64,000 nucleotides of DNA, taken from UBA9300 sp032260385. GTDB taxonomy: Bacteria; Bacteroidota; Bacteroidia; Bacteroidales; VadinHA17. Shown here piece by piece: positions 51,612-60,102 of the stretch. The DNA is taken from positions 1 to 64,000 of the forward strand of contig JAVVEL010000006.1 in the NCBI GenBank assembly GCA_032260385.1, given 5' to 3'. Both the position numbers and the translations under genes were made by a program. Under the pieces are notes generated by a model. That model was given only the letters and a program-made list of their open reading frames with translations, had not been told where the DNA came from and did no database searches. The stretch's first letter is position 1, and each line of letters starts with the position of its first letter.

Positions 51612-53390
51612 ATGGAAAAGACTATTGGAAATATTGTTGCCACTGCTTTAAAAATCCTCTATGGATCTGATGCTGATATGTCAAATATCCAGGTCCAGTC
51701 AACCAGGAAGGAATTTGAAGGGGATATTACTCTCGTCGTTTTTCCATTACTTAAATATTCGGGGAAATCACCAGAAGATACAGCTTACGATTTAGGTAAC
51801 TATTTACTGAAATCAAGCCCCGGGATAAGCAGCTTTAACGTTGTGAAAGGATTTCTTAACCTGCAGGTCAGTAATGCGGCATGGCTGAGTGAATTTATAA
51901 GCCTGTGGCAGTCTGGAAGCGCTAATGATCTATCAAAAAAAGGACAAACCATACTTGTGGAATATTCATCACCCAATACTAATAAACCTTTGCACCTGGG
52001 GCATATAAGAAATAATCTCCTTGGTTTTGCCCTCTCCAGAATACTGACTGAAAGCGGAAACAGTGTTTTTAAAACAAACATTGTTAACGACAGGGGTATA
52101 CATATTTGTAAATCAATGCTGGCATGGAAACTGTTCGGAAAGGGCAAAAGTCCGGCTGATACAGGTATGAAAGGTGATCATTTCGTGGGGAAATACTATG
52201 TGGAGTTTGAAACTGCATATAAAAGTGAGCTAAGTGAGCTTATCCGGAAAGGTATGACGGCAGAGGAAGCAGCTGAAAAATCGGAGCTTATGGCAGGTGC
52301 CAGGGATCTGCTCAGGAAATGGGAGGCAGGCGACAGGGAGACTGTTGACCTCTGGATGAAAATGAACAGCTGGGTTTACGAGGGATTTGATAGTACATAT
52401 AAAGCCCTGGGGGTTGATTTTGATAAGATTTACTATGAGTCTGATACATATAAACTGGGGCGGGACATAGTAGAGGAAGGACTGCAAAAAGGAATATTTT
52501 ACAGGAAGGAGGATGGCTCGGTATGGGTGAACCTGTCAGATGACAGCCTGGACGAGAAACTCTTATTGAGAGCTGATGGAACAGCAGTTTACATGACACA
52601 GGATCTGGGGACTGCAGTAGAAAGATATAATGATTATAAGTTCGATCATCAATACTATGTGGTTGGAAATGAACAGAATTATCATTTCCAGGTTCTGAAA
52701 CTAATCCTTAAACGTCTCGGTTATGAATGGGCAGAGGGAATTCATCATTTCTCCTACGGAATGGTCAACCTTCCTGAAGGTAAAATGAAATCACGGGAAG
52801 GGAAGGTGGTGGATGCTGATGATCTGATTGATAACATGATAGATACAGCGAGGGAGATGGCGGAGGAACTGGGTAAACTACATGACTACGTCGAAGAGGA
52901 AAAAGAAGCAATATACCGTAAGATAGGAATGGCTGCTTTAAAATACTTTATTTTAAAAGTTGATCCCCGTAAGAACATGATGTTCAATCCACGCGAATCA
53001 ATTGATTTTAACGGCAATACCGGCCCCTTCATTCAATATACCTATGCCAGGATAAAATCAGTGCTCAAACTGGCAAAGGAGAAAGGACATTCAGTTGCGG
53101 AAATCAGTACTGATCTGCTGATGAATGAAAAGGAAGCAGATCTTGTTAAGCTTCTGAGGAAATATCAAAATGTGGTGAAGGAAGCAGCAGAATCACTTAA
53201 TCCTTCGCTTATTGCAAATTATGCCTATGAGCTGGCCAGGGAATATAATCAGTTCTACCATGACTATACTATCCTGGGGGAGCATGACCACAGCTTAAGG
53301 AATTTCAGGATAGCCTTATCTGAATACACGGGTAACATAATAAATAAGGCCATGTACCTGCTGGGCATTGAGATGTCTGAGAGAATGTGA
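51612..53390 (+). CDS. argS: Arginyl-tRNA synthetase
   Basis: 592-aa class I synthetase. Seen: N-terminal Add-1 domain (IQVQSTRKEFEGDITLVVFPLLK), HIGH motif as HLGH in SSPNTNKPLHLGHIRNNLLG, the KMSKS-equivalent LPEGKMKSREGKVV, QYTYARIKSVL in the anticodon-binding DALR region and a C-terminal AYELAREYNQFYHDYTIL. Full length and intact. The next gene (ffh) has its own promoter overlapping the end of argS. Confidence 0.98.
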   Translation: MEKTIGNIVATALKILYGSDADMSNIQVQSTRKEFEGDITLVVFPLLKYSGKSPEDTAYDLGNYLLKSSPGISSFNVVKGFLNLQVSNAAWLSEFISLWQSGSANDLSKKGQTILVEYSSPNTNKPLHLGHIRNNLLGFALSRILTESGNSVFKTNIVNDRGIHICKSMLAWKLFGKGKSPADTGMKGDHFVGKYYVEFETAYKSELSELIRKGMTAEEAAEKSELMAGARDLLRKWEAGDRETVDLWMKMNSWVYEGFDSTYKALGVDFDKIYYESDTYKLGRDIVEEGLQKGIFYRKEDGSVWVNLSDDSLDEKLLLRADGTAVYMTQDLGTAVERYNDYKFDHQYYVVGNEQNYHFQVLKLILKRLGYEWAEGIHHFSYGMVNLPEGKMKSREGKVVDADDLIDNMIDTAREMAEELGKLHDYVEEEKEAIYRKIGMAALKYFILKVDPRKNMMFNPRESIDFNGNTGPFIQYTYARIKSVLKLAKEKGHSVAEISTDLLMNEKEADLVKLLRKYQNVVKEAAESLNPSLIANYAYELAREYNQFYHDYTILGEHDHSLRNFRIALSEYTGNIINKAMYLLGIEMSERM

Positions 53391-53407
53391 TATTATTAAT
53401 ATATTTG
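53376..53407 (+). promoter_or_regulatory. Promoter for ffh
   Basis: TCTG at 53376-53379, 20-base spacer, TATATTTG at 53400-53407. It overlaps the argS stop codon region and lies 25 bases before the ffh ATG. Confidence 0.7.
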
Positions 53408-53432
53408 AAAAAAGTAAAAAAAGGTAAGAGTG

Positions 53433-54761
53433 ATGTTTGAGAATTTAACTGACAGGCTGGAGAGGTCTTTTAAAATACTGAAAGGGCAGGGCAGGATAAC
53501 AGAGATAAATATTGCTGAAACCTTAAAAGATGTACGGCGTGCCTTGCTGGATGCTGATGTGAACTATAAGATAGCCAAGAATTTCACCGATACGGTAAAG
53601 GAAAAAGCCCTGGGCCAGAATGTCCTGAATGCTGTTAAACCCTCACAAATGATGGTAAAAATCGTCCACGATGAGCTGGCAAGCCTGATGGGCGGTGAAA
53701 AAGTTGATATTAACCTCAGAGGAAATCCCTGCATTGTCCTTGTTGCAGGTTTACAGGGTTCCGGGAAAACTACTTTTTGCGGAAAACTTGCTCGTATGCT
53801 GAAAAGCAGAAATGGGAAAAATCCTACGCTGGTGGCAGGCGACGTGTACCGCCCTGCTGCCATAGAACAGCTGAAAGTGCTGGGTGAACAGATAGGAGTG
53901 CCCGTTTATACGGAAGAAGATAACAAAAACCCGGTGCAAATAGTAAAAAGAGCAATAAAGGAAGCAAAAAACTCGGGTAGCGACCTGCTTATTATTGATA
54001 CGGCCGGCCGCCTGGCTATTGACCGGCAAATGATGGACGAGATAGCATCCATAAAGGAGGCTGTAGACCCGCACGAAATATTGTTCGTGGTTGATGCTAT
54101 GACCGGTCAGGATGCTGTGAATACCGCCAAAGAATTTAATGACAGGCTGGATTTCGACGGGGTGGTGCTTACCAAACTGGATGGCGATACAAGGGGAGGG
54201 GCAGCCCTGTCAATCAGGGGTGTGGTAAATAAGCCTATTAAATTTATTGGTTCAGGCGAGAAGCTTGATGCTATAGAACTATTCCATCCCGACAGGATGG
54301 CCGACAGGATACTGGGAATGGGTGATATTGTTTCACTTGTTGAAAAAGCCCAGGAGCAATATGATGAGCATGAGGCTGCCCTGATGAAGAAGAAAATAGC
54401 AAAGAACCAGTTCGACTTCAATGACTTTATATCCCAGATACGGCAGATAAAAAAGATGGGTAACGTAAAGGATTTAATGGCAATGATACCGGGTGTTGGT
54501 AAGGCAATTAAGAATATGGATATCGATGATGACGCATTTAAAGGAATTGAGGCAATAATACATAGCATGACACCCGATGAACGGTCAAACCCGGTGATTA
54601 TAAATGGCAGCCGCAGAAAAAGAATAGCCCTTGGTTCAGGGACAACGGTGCAGGAGGTAAACCAGCTTCTCAAACAGTTTAACGATACAAGGAAAATGAT
54701 GAAAGCCGTGTCAGGCAAGGGAGGGGCCGCACAACTGTCAAATATGCTCAGAACCAAATAA
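53433..54761 (+). CDS. ffh: Signal recognition particle protein Ffh
   Basis: 442-aa GTPase that delivers membrane-protein nascent chains to FtsY. N domain MFENLTDRLERSFKILKGQGRITEINI; G motifs GLQGSGKTTFCGKLA, DTAGRLAID, TKLDGDTRGGAALSI; then the M domain (MGDIVSLVEKAQEQYDEHEA, IKKMGNVKDLMAMIPGVGK, SRRKRIALGSGTTVQEVN). ATG at 53433 is preferred over the GTG one codon earlier. It is followed after eight bases by folD and is likely co-transcribed with it. Confidence 0.98.
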   Translation: MFENLTDRLERSFKILKGQGRITEINIAETLKDVRRALLDADVNYKIAKNFTDTVKEKALGQNVLNAVKPSQMMVKIVHDELASLMGGEKVDINLRGNPCIVLVAGLQGSGKTTFCGKLARMLKSRNGKNPTLVAGDVYRPAAIEQLKVLGEQIGVPVYTEEDNKNPVQIVKRAIKEAKNSGSDLLIIDTAGRLAIDRQMMDEIASIKEAVDPHEILFVVDAMTGQDAVNTAKEFNDRLDFDGVVLTKLDGDTRGGAALSIRGVVNKPIKFIGSGEKLDAIELFHPDRMADRILGMGDIVSLVEKAQEQYDEHEAALMKKKIAKNQFDFNDFISQIRQIKKMGNVKDLMAMIPGVGKAIKNMDIDDDAFKGIEAIIHSMTPDERSNPVIINGSRRKRIALGSGTTVQEVNQLLKQFNDTRKMMKAVSGKGGAAQLSNMLRTK

Positions 54762-54769
54762 AACTTGAT

Positions 54770-55642
54770 ATGTATACAATAATCGACGGAAAAAAAGTAT
54801 CCTCTGACATCAAACTGGAAATTGCAGAGGAAGTTAAAAAATTTAAGGAAGAAACAGGTAAAGTGCCGCATCTTGCAGCCGTTCTGGTTGGCAATGACGG
54901 TGCCAGCGAGACATATGTGTCCCATAAAGTGAAAGCCTGTGAACAGGTCGGATTTAAATCAACCCTCATCCGGATGGAAGAAAGCGTCAGTGAAAAAGAA
55001 TTGCTGGATAAAGTTGGTGAACTGAATGACGATAAAGGTATAGACGGCTTTATTGTTCAGCTTCCCCTGCCTGACCATATTTCTGAAGATAAGGTTATCG
55101 AAGCAGTTAACCCAGCAAAGGATGTAGATGGCTTTCACCCGGTGAACCTGGGTAAGATGACAATAGGCTTACCTTCCTTTGTCCCTGCTACACCTGCAGG
55201 AATTATGGAGCTTATACAAAGATATAATATAAAAACATCGGGTAAGAACTGTGTGGTGATAGGAAGAAGTAATATTGTTGGCAGACCGGTGAGCATTCTC
55301 CTGTCAAAAAAGGGAGTGGATGCAACGGTTACTCTCGTTCACAGCCGCACCAAAAACCTGGAAGAAGTTGTTCGCAGGGCAGAGATCATTATTGCAGCCA
55401 TAGGGATCCCTGAATTCGTAAAAGCAGATATGGTGTCAGAAGGCGCCGTTATTATCGACGTGGGAACGACCAGGGTTAAGTCGGATAAAACAAAATCAGG
55501 ATGGAAGCTGAAGGGAGATGTCGATTTTGACAACGTAGCACCCAAATGTTCTTATATAACACCTGTGCCGGGGGGTGTGGGACCCATGACTATTGTGTCC
55601 TTGCTGCAGAATACACTGAAAGCCTGCAAGCAAAAATACTAG
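54770..55642 (+). CDS. folD: Bifunctional methylenetetrahydrofolate dehydrogenase/cyclohydrolase
   Basis: 290 aa. Seen: active-site Tyr-Lys in ETYVSHKVKACEQVGF, QLPLPDHISEDKVIEAVNPAKDVDGFHPVN, and NADP-binding VVIGRSNIVGRPVSILLSKK, with VPATPAGIMELI. It supplies one-carbon units for purine and formyl-Met synthesis. Its stop codon interlocks with the convergent lipoprotein gene (CTAG at 55639-55642 serves both). Confidence 0.97.
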   Translation: MYTIIDGKKVSSDIKLEIAEEVKKFKEETGKVPHLAAVLVGNDGASETYVSHKVKACEQVGFKSTLIRMEESVSEKELLDKVGELNDDKGIDGFIVQLPLPDHISEDKVIEAVNPAKDVDGFHPVNLGKMTIGLPSFVPATPAGIMELIQRYNIKTSGKNCVVIGRSNIVGRPVSILLSKKGVDATVTLVHSRTKNLEEVVRRAEIIIAAIGIPEFVKADMVSEGAVIIDVGTTRVKSDKTKSGWKLKGDVDFDNVAPKCSYITPVPGGVGPMTIVSLLQNTLKACKQKY

Positions 55643-56649
55643 GAATCGCCGGTAAGAAGCTTCAGGTCAATCCCCCTGAAATAAAGGTCGTAACCACCTA
55701 GCCCTGAAGGGCGGTCAGAGGAAAATAAAAGGAAGTGATTGCTGAAACCCGGACAGTTGCCAATAAGCGGCCGGTATTCATTATGCTCTGTATTTATTTC
55801 AGGACCCATGTTGAAGGGACTGCTCCATTTTCCGTCGCGGAAGATTGAATAGTAGAGGTCAAAGCCTCCCAGTCCGCCCGGCCTGTCCGAGGTAAATATC
55901 ATAATGCTGTCCCTGACAAAGGGACATTTGTCGTCGTAAGCACTGTTCACACTGTCGGTAAGACTGAGGCTGACAGGATCTCCCTTGAGCCAGGCATCAA
56001 ATTCCATCTCCTTATTTATCTCAGCCTGCCTGATATCAAAATTGCCTTCGCCGTCATTGGTTAAATAAACAGTGCTTAAATCACTGTCGAAACAAAGGTA
56101 AGCATCATTTGAATCACTGTTTAATGCGCTTATGTCAGCCGGTTCCTGTCCGAAGAGTGAGTTGTCAGGATTTGCAGGTGAATAATATAGGTACTTAAGA
56201 TTCAGGCTGCCCAGGGTATTGGCACCTGCATAAAAGAAATATTCAATTCCATTTTCACCATTGAAAAGCCTGTATGGACCAAGCTCATCCCTGTCTGTAT
56301 TAACCTTGTCTTCAAGACTTTCATAAAAGTAATTATGGAACATGAAACTTTCAATGCAGAAACCTGCATCAACCTGGCTGAAAGCAAAATATATGAAACC
56401 TGTCAGAATATCAAAATGTGAGCCCTGGCTGTTCCTGTTACTGGAAAACATGATTGGTAACTCTCCCGCCAGCTGGGGCAGTGCTACATTGAAATCGTCC
56501 CAGGTTGAGTTGATACCTTCCAGATTGTACGTTTCCTCAGGGAAAAAACCTGTCTCATAATTGATCTCACTCTCATCCTTTTTCAAGCAGCTGCTGACAA
56601 TAATCAATATCATGAAGATGCTTAAATATATTCTGAATGTCCTTTTCAT
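55639..56649 (-). CDS. PD40/WD40-like beta-propeller lipoprotein
   Basis: 336 aa. Signal peptide with lipobox VSSC (Cys21, after FRIYLSIFMILII). The body has repeats with the signature of PD40/TolB-type propellers (IMIFTSDRPGGLGGFDLYYS, LLFSSDRPSGLGGYDLYF, MFSSNRNSQGSHFDI). Such lipoproteins in this phylum often accompany OmpA-like proteins but none is present here. The promoter box TACTTTTG lies 28 bases before the ATG. Overlaps folD by four bases at the 3' end. Confidence 0.85.
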   Translation of the reverse strand: MKRTFRIYLSIFMILIIVSSCLKKDESEINYETGFFPEETYNLEGINSTWDDFNVALPQLAGELPIMFSSNRNSQGSHFDILTGFIYFAFSQVDAGFCIESFMFHNYFYESLEDKVNTDRDELGPYRLFNGENGIEYFFYAGANTLGSLNLKYLYYSPANPDNSLFGQEPADISALNSDSNDAYLCFDSDLSTVYLTNDGEGNFDIRQAEINKEMEFDAWLKGDPVSLSLTDSVNSAYDDKCPFVRDSIMIFTSDRPGGLGGFDLYYSIFRDGKWSSPFNMGPEINTEHNEYRPLIGNCPGFSNHFLLFSSDRPSGLGGYDLYFRGIDLKLLTGDS

Positions 56650-56676
56650 TTATTTGATAAATTGATTTGTACTTAC

Positions 56677-56684
56677 CAAAAGTA
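56677..56684 (-). promoter_or_regulatory. Promoter -7 box for the PD40 lipoprotein
   Basis: TACTTTTG on the minus strand (CAAAAGTA on plus), 28 bases before the ATG at 56649. It lies immediately downstream of the sRNA terminator, showing the two units are separate. Confidence 0.65.
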
Positions 56685-56700
56685 GATAAAAATTATAATC

Positions 56701-56724
56701 AAAAAAAACCGGGCGAAAACCCGG
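56701..56724 (-). terminator. Rho-independent terminator
   Basis: CCGGG (56709-56713) and CCCGG (56720-56724) form a GC stem with a six-base loop. On the minus strand the stem is followed directly by eight T residues (56708-56701), a textbook intrinsic terminator facing away from any coding gene. It appears to end a short RNA that starts near 56796. Confidence 0.9.
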
Positions 56725-56796
56725 CTCTTTGAAGGTAGAATTTAGGTTAATTTTAGGGTAATTAAGGGTATGAGGGTAATTTAGAATCGCTCCTTC
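56701..56796 (-). ncRNA. Candidate free-standing small RNA with C-rich loop
   Basis: A promoter box TATATTTG (minus, 56809-56802) is followed about six bases later by a transcript of roughly 95 nt that ends in the intrinsic terminator at 56701-56724. The 5' end (GAAGG, 56796-56792) can pair with CCTTC (56736-56732), closing a loop that contains ACCCT three times plus ACCT (plus strand: AGGGTA at 56755, 56765 and 56773 and AGGTTA at 56744). No significant ORF lies inside. It does not match a family that I recognise, and transcription is inferred from promoter and terminator alone. Confidence 0.5.
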
Positions 56797-56801
56797 AATT
56801 A

Positions 56802-56809
56802 CAAATATA
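56802..56809 (-). promoter_or_regulatory. Promoter -7 box of the candidate sRNA
   Basis: CAAATATA on plus equals TATATTTG on minus, a perfect TAnnTTTG box. No TTTG was found 19-21 bases further upstream. Confidence 0.6.
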
Positions 56810-56965
56810 AGATGAATATCAGGCTTAAATGGTTGCGTTTGATTTCTTTCTTTATTGTATTTTTTTTAACAATCAGGGCTTCTCTGTTGTATTACAGCTG
56901 TTTAAAAAAATACGGACATGTTTATAAATCGAACCGACTGATAGAGATTGTCTGATAAAATATTT

Positions 56966-56973
56966 TAATTTTG
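56966..56973 (+). promoter_or_regulatory. Promoter -7 box for the TPR protein
   Basis: TAATTTTG matches TAnnTTTG, 21 bases before the ATG at 56995. A 6-codon ORF (MKYNLK, ATG at 56975) begins almost at the box, and its TGA overlaps the ATG (TGATG). Confidence 0.55.
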
Positions 56974-56994
56974 CATGAAATATAATTTGAAGTG

Positions 56995-58401
56995 ATGGAA
57001 GACCAGGGATTTGGAAACATAGAGGAGGAAATACTTGAAATAGTGAGGCGTTATGAGCGGATGCGCAATAATAATGAAAACTACTTCTTTGATGTTGCTG
57101 AGTTTGAAACCTTGATCGACTATTATCTTGAGATTAATGATGTAAATTTTGCTTTTGAAGTGGCTGAATCAGCATGCCAGCAACACCCGACCTCAACATC
57201 CATCCAGGTAAAGAAGGCAAAAGTACTTATTGATAAGGGACGACCACTTGATGTACTGAAAATAACCAAGATAATTGAAAAAATTGAAGCCAGCAATTAC
57301 GAGGTCTTCCTACTTAAAGGCGCTGCACTGGGCATGCTTGGCGATCTTAACGGGACAAAAAAATATTTTGACATAGCACTTACCCTGGATGAATCAGAGC
57401 AAATAAATATCCTGCTTAACATAACAGGGATACTGAATGACCTGAATCATTACAAACTGCTGACCAGGTACCTTGAACGTCTTGCCGGACTGGAACCTGA
57501 AGATGCAAATCACCTCTATGACCTGGCCTTTGCTTACGAGAAACTCGGAGAATATAAGAGCAGTATTAAGTACTATAAGAAATACCTCGACATTGAACCT
57601 TTCTCCGATAATGCCTGGTATAACCTTGGTCTTTTATATACCGGGGAAGGGATGATGAAGAAAGCTCTCGATGCATATGAATTCTCAGTGGCCGTAAACC
57701 CTGATAATTTCTTTGCTATTTTTAATATGGCAAATATACTCAGCAAGGAAGGAAAGTACAGGGAAGCCCTGGAGGCATATCACCACTATCTTGAATATGA
57801 GGATGAAAGCTCAGAGGCTATAACCTATGCTGCCGAGTGTTATGAAAAAACAGGCGATCGCAACAGGGCTTTTAAGATGTACAACGAAGCAATCGACCTT
57901 GATCCTGACTTTTCTGAACCCTGGTGCGGACTGGGCTTGCTGATGCTGGATGAGAAACCTGAAGAGAGTATAAAATATTTAAGAAAGGCAGTGTCGCTTA
58001 AAGATGATGAATATGAATACTGGTATTACCTTTCTGTAGCATACTATAACTGCAACATGATGAAAGAGGCCTTCAGGTCTCTTATCAGGTCAGTTAACAT
58101 CAACCCCTACTATGACCTCGCATGGCTCAAAATAGGAAATATTATTATTGAAGGACGGTATTATACTCACGCTGCCGCAATGCTTGAAAAAGGAATGAAG
58201 GTAATAGGTGATGTCCATGGCATAAGATATGTCCTTGCTTCTACATATTTATTCTCGGGTAATAATATCTCTTTCAGGCTTCATTTTGAAAAGGCGCTGA
58301 ATGAATCTCCTTCCTTTTTTAATATCTACAGACCGCTCTTCCCTGATAAGATGATTGATAAGAAAGCATATAAACTCATTAAAAAGAATATAAACGGTTA
58401 A
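56995..58401 (+). CDS. Tetratricopeptide repeat protein
   Basis: 468 aa, soluble, with no signal peptide. About eight to ten TPR motifs cover residues about 60-450 (DANHLYDLAFAYEKLGEYKSSIKYYKKYL, DNAWYNLGLLYTGEGMMKKALDAYEFSVAV, NFFAIFNMANILSKEGKYREALEAYHHYL, SEAITYAAECYEKTGDRNRAFKMYNEAI, SEPWCGLGLLMLDEKPEESIKYLRKAV). It is a scaffold-type protein; no partner is evident. It heads a same-strand run with the phosphosulfolactate synthase homologue (4-base gap), DUF368 and aroE. Confidence 0.92.
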   Translation: MEDQGFGNIEEEILEIVRRYERMRNNNENYFFDVAEFETLIDYYLEINDVNFAFEVAESACQQHPTSTSIQVKKAKVLIDKGRPLDVLKITKIIEKIEASNYEVFLLKGAALGMLGDLNGTKKYFDIALTLDESEQINILLNITGILNDLNHYKLLTRYLERLAGLEPEDANHLYDLAFAYEKLGEYKSSIKYYKKYLDIEPFSDNAWYNLGLLYTGEGMMKKALDAYEFSVAVNPDNFFAIFNMANILSKEGKYREALEAYHHYLEYEDESSEAITYAAECYEKTGDRNRAFKMYNEAIDLDPDFSEPWCGLGLLMLDEKPEESIKYLRKAVSLKDDEYEYWYYLSVAYYNCNMMKEAFRSLIRSVNINPYYDLAWLKIGNIIIEGRYYTHAAAMLEKGMKVIGDVHGIRYVLASTYLFSGNNISFRLHFEKALNESPSFFNIYRPLFPDKMIDKKAYKLIKKNING

Positions 58402-58405
58402 TATT

Positions 58406-59170
58406 ATGATAATAAATTTGCCGGGAATGCCCGACAGAACAGTAAAACCCAGAACGGGCGGACTAACAATGGTAATGGATAAGGGCTTGAGTCTCAGGGA
58501 GACAGAAGACCTTGTGAGTGTCGGAAGTGAGTATATTGATTATCTTAAACTTGGATTCGGAACCTCTGTTTTTACTCCTGATGTGAGGAAAAAGGTTGAA
58601 GTATACCAGGCAGCAGGTGTGAGAACCTACCTCGGTGGTACACTCTTCGAGGCTTTTGTTATCAGGGATATGTTTGATGAATATGTTGAGCTGATAGATA
58701 AACTTGGTATACGGACTGTTGAGGTGTCAGATGGATCATTCGAGATGGATCAGGGACTGAAAACAGGCTATATAAAAAAGCTGTCGGAGAAGTATTATGT
58801 ACTGTCTGAAGTAGGTTCCAAGAAAAAAGATGTGGTGTACAGCCCGGAAGAATGGGTCAGAATGATGGTCTCCGAACTGGAGGCAGGTTCGGAAAAGGTG
58901 ATCGCTGAAGCAAGGGAAAGCGGAACAACCGGTATTTATAACAGCGACGGCTCAATTAATAAGGTACTGATAGATAAGCTGTCGAATGATGTGGGCTTCG
59001 ACCGTATAATCTGGGAAGCCCCGCTGAAATCACAGCAGGCCTGGTTTATTAAACAGTTTGGAGCAAATGTAAACCTGGGAAATATATCCCCCGACGAAAT
59101 AATAGCCCTTGAATCACTCAGGAACGGATTGAGGGGAGATACATTTTTCCGCTTCCTGCAAGATCAGTAA
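58406..59170 (+). CDS. comA: Phosphosulfolactate synthase (ComA) family protein
   Basis: 254 aa. TIM-barrel pattern with GLTMVMDKGLSLRETEDLV, IDYLKLGFGTSVF, GVRTYLGGTLFEAFV, VEVSDGSFEM, LSEVGSKKKDVVYSPEEWV and DRIIWEAPLKSQQAWFIKQFG, which are ComA hallmarks. In methanogens ComA adds sulfite to phosphoenolpyruvate in coenzyme M synthesis; a methanogen-type pathway is not expected here, so a different sulfonate role or a related reaction is possible. No comB/comC gene is nearby. Translationally it follows the TPR gene by four bases and precedes DUF368 by six. Confidence 0.85.
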   Translation: MIINLPGMPDRTVKPRTGGLTMVMDKGLSLRETEDLVSVGSEYIDYLKLGFGTSVFTPDVRKKVEVYQAAGVRTYLGGTLFEAFVIRDMFDEYVELIDKLGIRTVEVSDGSFEMDQGLKTGYIKKLSEKYYVLSEVGSKKKDVVYSPEEWVRMMVSELEAGSEKVIAEARESGTTGIYNSDGSINKVLIDKLSNDVGFDRIIWEAPLKSQQAWFIKQFGANVNLGNISPDEIIALESLRNGLRGDTFFRFLQDQ

Positions 59171-59176
59171 AAAGGT

Positions 59177-60100
59177 ATGCGTAAATTTTCAGATTATAGC
59201 CTTCTCTTCCTTAAGGGAATAGGCATGGGTGCAGCTGATGTTGTTCCCGGCGTTTCAGGCGGCACAATTGCTTTTATAACCGGTATATACGAAGAGCTCA
59301 TAAGATCAATAAAATCAGTCGACCTTGAGGCTCTTGGATTACTTCTTAAGCTCAATTTTACACTTTTCTGGAAAAAGGTTAATGGGAATTTCCTCCTGGC
59401 CGTTTTTGGTGGAATTCTCCTGAGTGTCTTCTCCCTGGCCCGGCTGCTCAAATGGCTCATGGAAAATCACCCTGTACTAATATGGGCCTTTTTCTTCGGT
59501 CTTATACTGGCATCTGCAATAATAGTGATAAGGAAAATAAGCTCGTGGAATTTTGCCCGCCTGGCAGGATTGCTTGCAGGTACAGCACTGATGTTTGTTA
59601 TTACCCTCTTTACCCCGGCACAGACAACAGATGCCTACTGGTATGTTTTTATTGCCGGTGCCGTAGCAATATGTGCAATGATACTTCCGGGGATATCAGG
59701 TGCCTTTATCCTTCTTATTCTGGGAAAGTACCAGTTTATACTGGGAGCTGTGAACGATTTTAACATACCCGTATTGCTTATATTCGGTCTTGGAGTAATA
59801 ACAGGTCTGCTCAGCTTTGCAAACCTGCTTTCATGGCTTTTCAGGAAATATCATGACCTGACAATTGCTGTGCTGGCAGGCTTTATTATTGGTTCACTCA
59901 ATAAAATATGGCCATGGAAAGAAACTGTTAGATCCATGATAGACAGCCACGGAGAAACGATACCCCTGGTGCAGCACAATATTTTACCCCACCTTTACAG
60001 AGATATAACAGGTGCTGAACCCTACATCCTGCAGGCTGTACTGCTGATGATAACTGCCTTTGCCATTGTATTATTTCTTGATAAGCTTAGTTCAAGATAA
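59177..60100 (+). CDS. DUF368 (PopT-type polyprenyl-phosphate transporter) membrane protein
   Basis: 307 aa, polytopic, about eight helices. The conserved GMGAADVVPGVSGGTIAFITGIYEELI segment and a second inverted-repeat-like MILPGISGAFILLILGKYQ segment define DUF368. Members with this fold have been shown to flip undecaprenyl phosphate back to the cytoplasmic face (with DedA proteins). It sits between the ComA-like gene and aroE, each with gaps of only 2-6 bases, so translation is coupled. Confidence 0.92.
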   Translation: MRKFSDYSLLFLKGIGMGAADVVPGVSGGTIAFITGIYEELIRSIKSVDLEALGLLLKLNFTLFWKKVNGNFLLAVFGGILLSVFSLARLLKWLMENHPVLIWAFFFGLILASAIIVIRKISSWNFARLAGLLAGTALMFVITLFTPAQTTDAYWYVFIAGAVAICAMILPGISGAFILLILGKYQFILGAVNDFNIPVLLIFGLGVITGLLSFANLLSWLFRKYHDLTIAVLAGFIIGSLNKIWPWKETVRSMIDSHGETIPLVQHNILPHLYRDITGAEPYILQAVLLMITAFAIVLFLDKLSSR

Positions 60101-60102
60101 GT

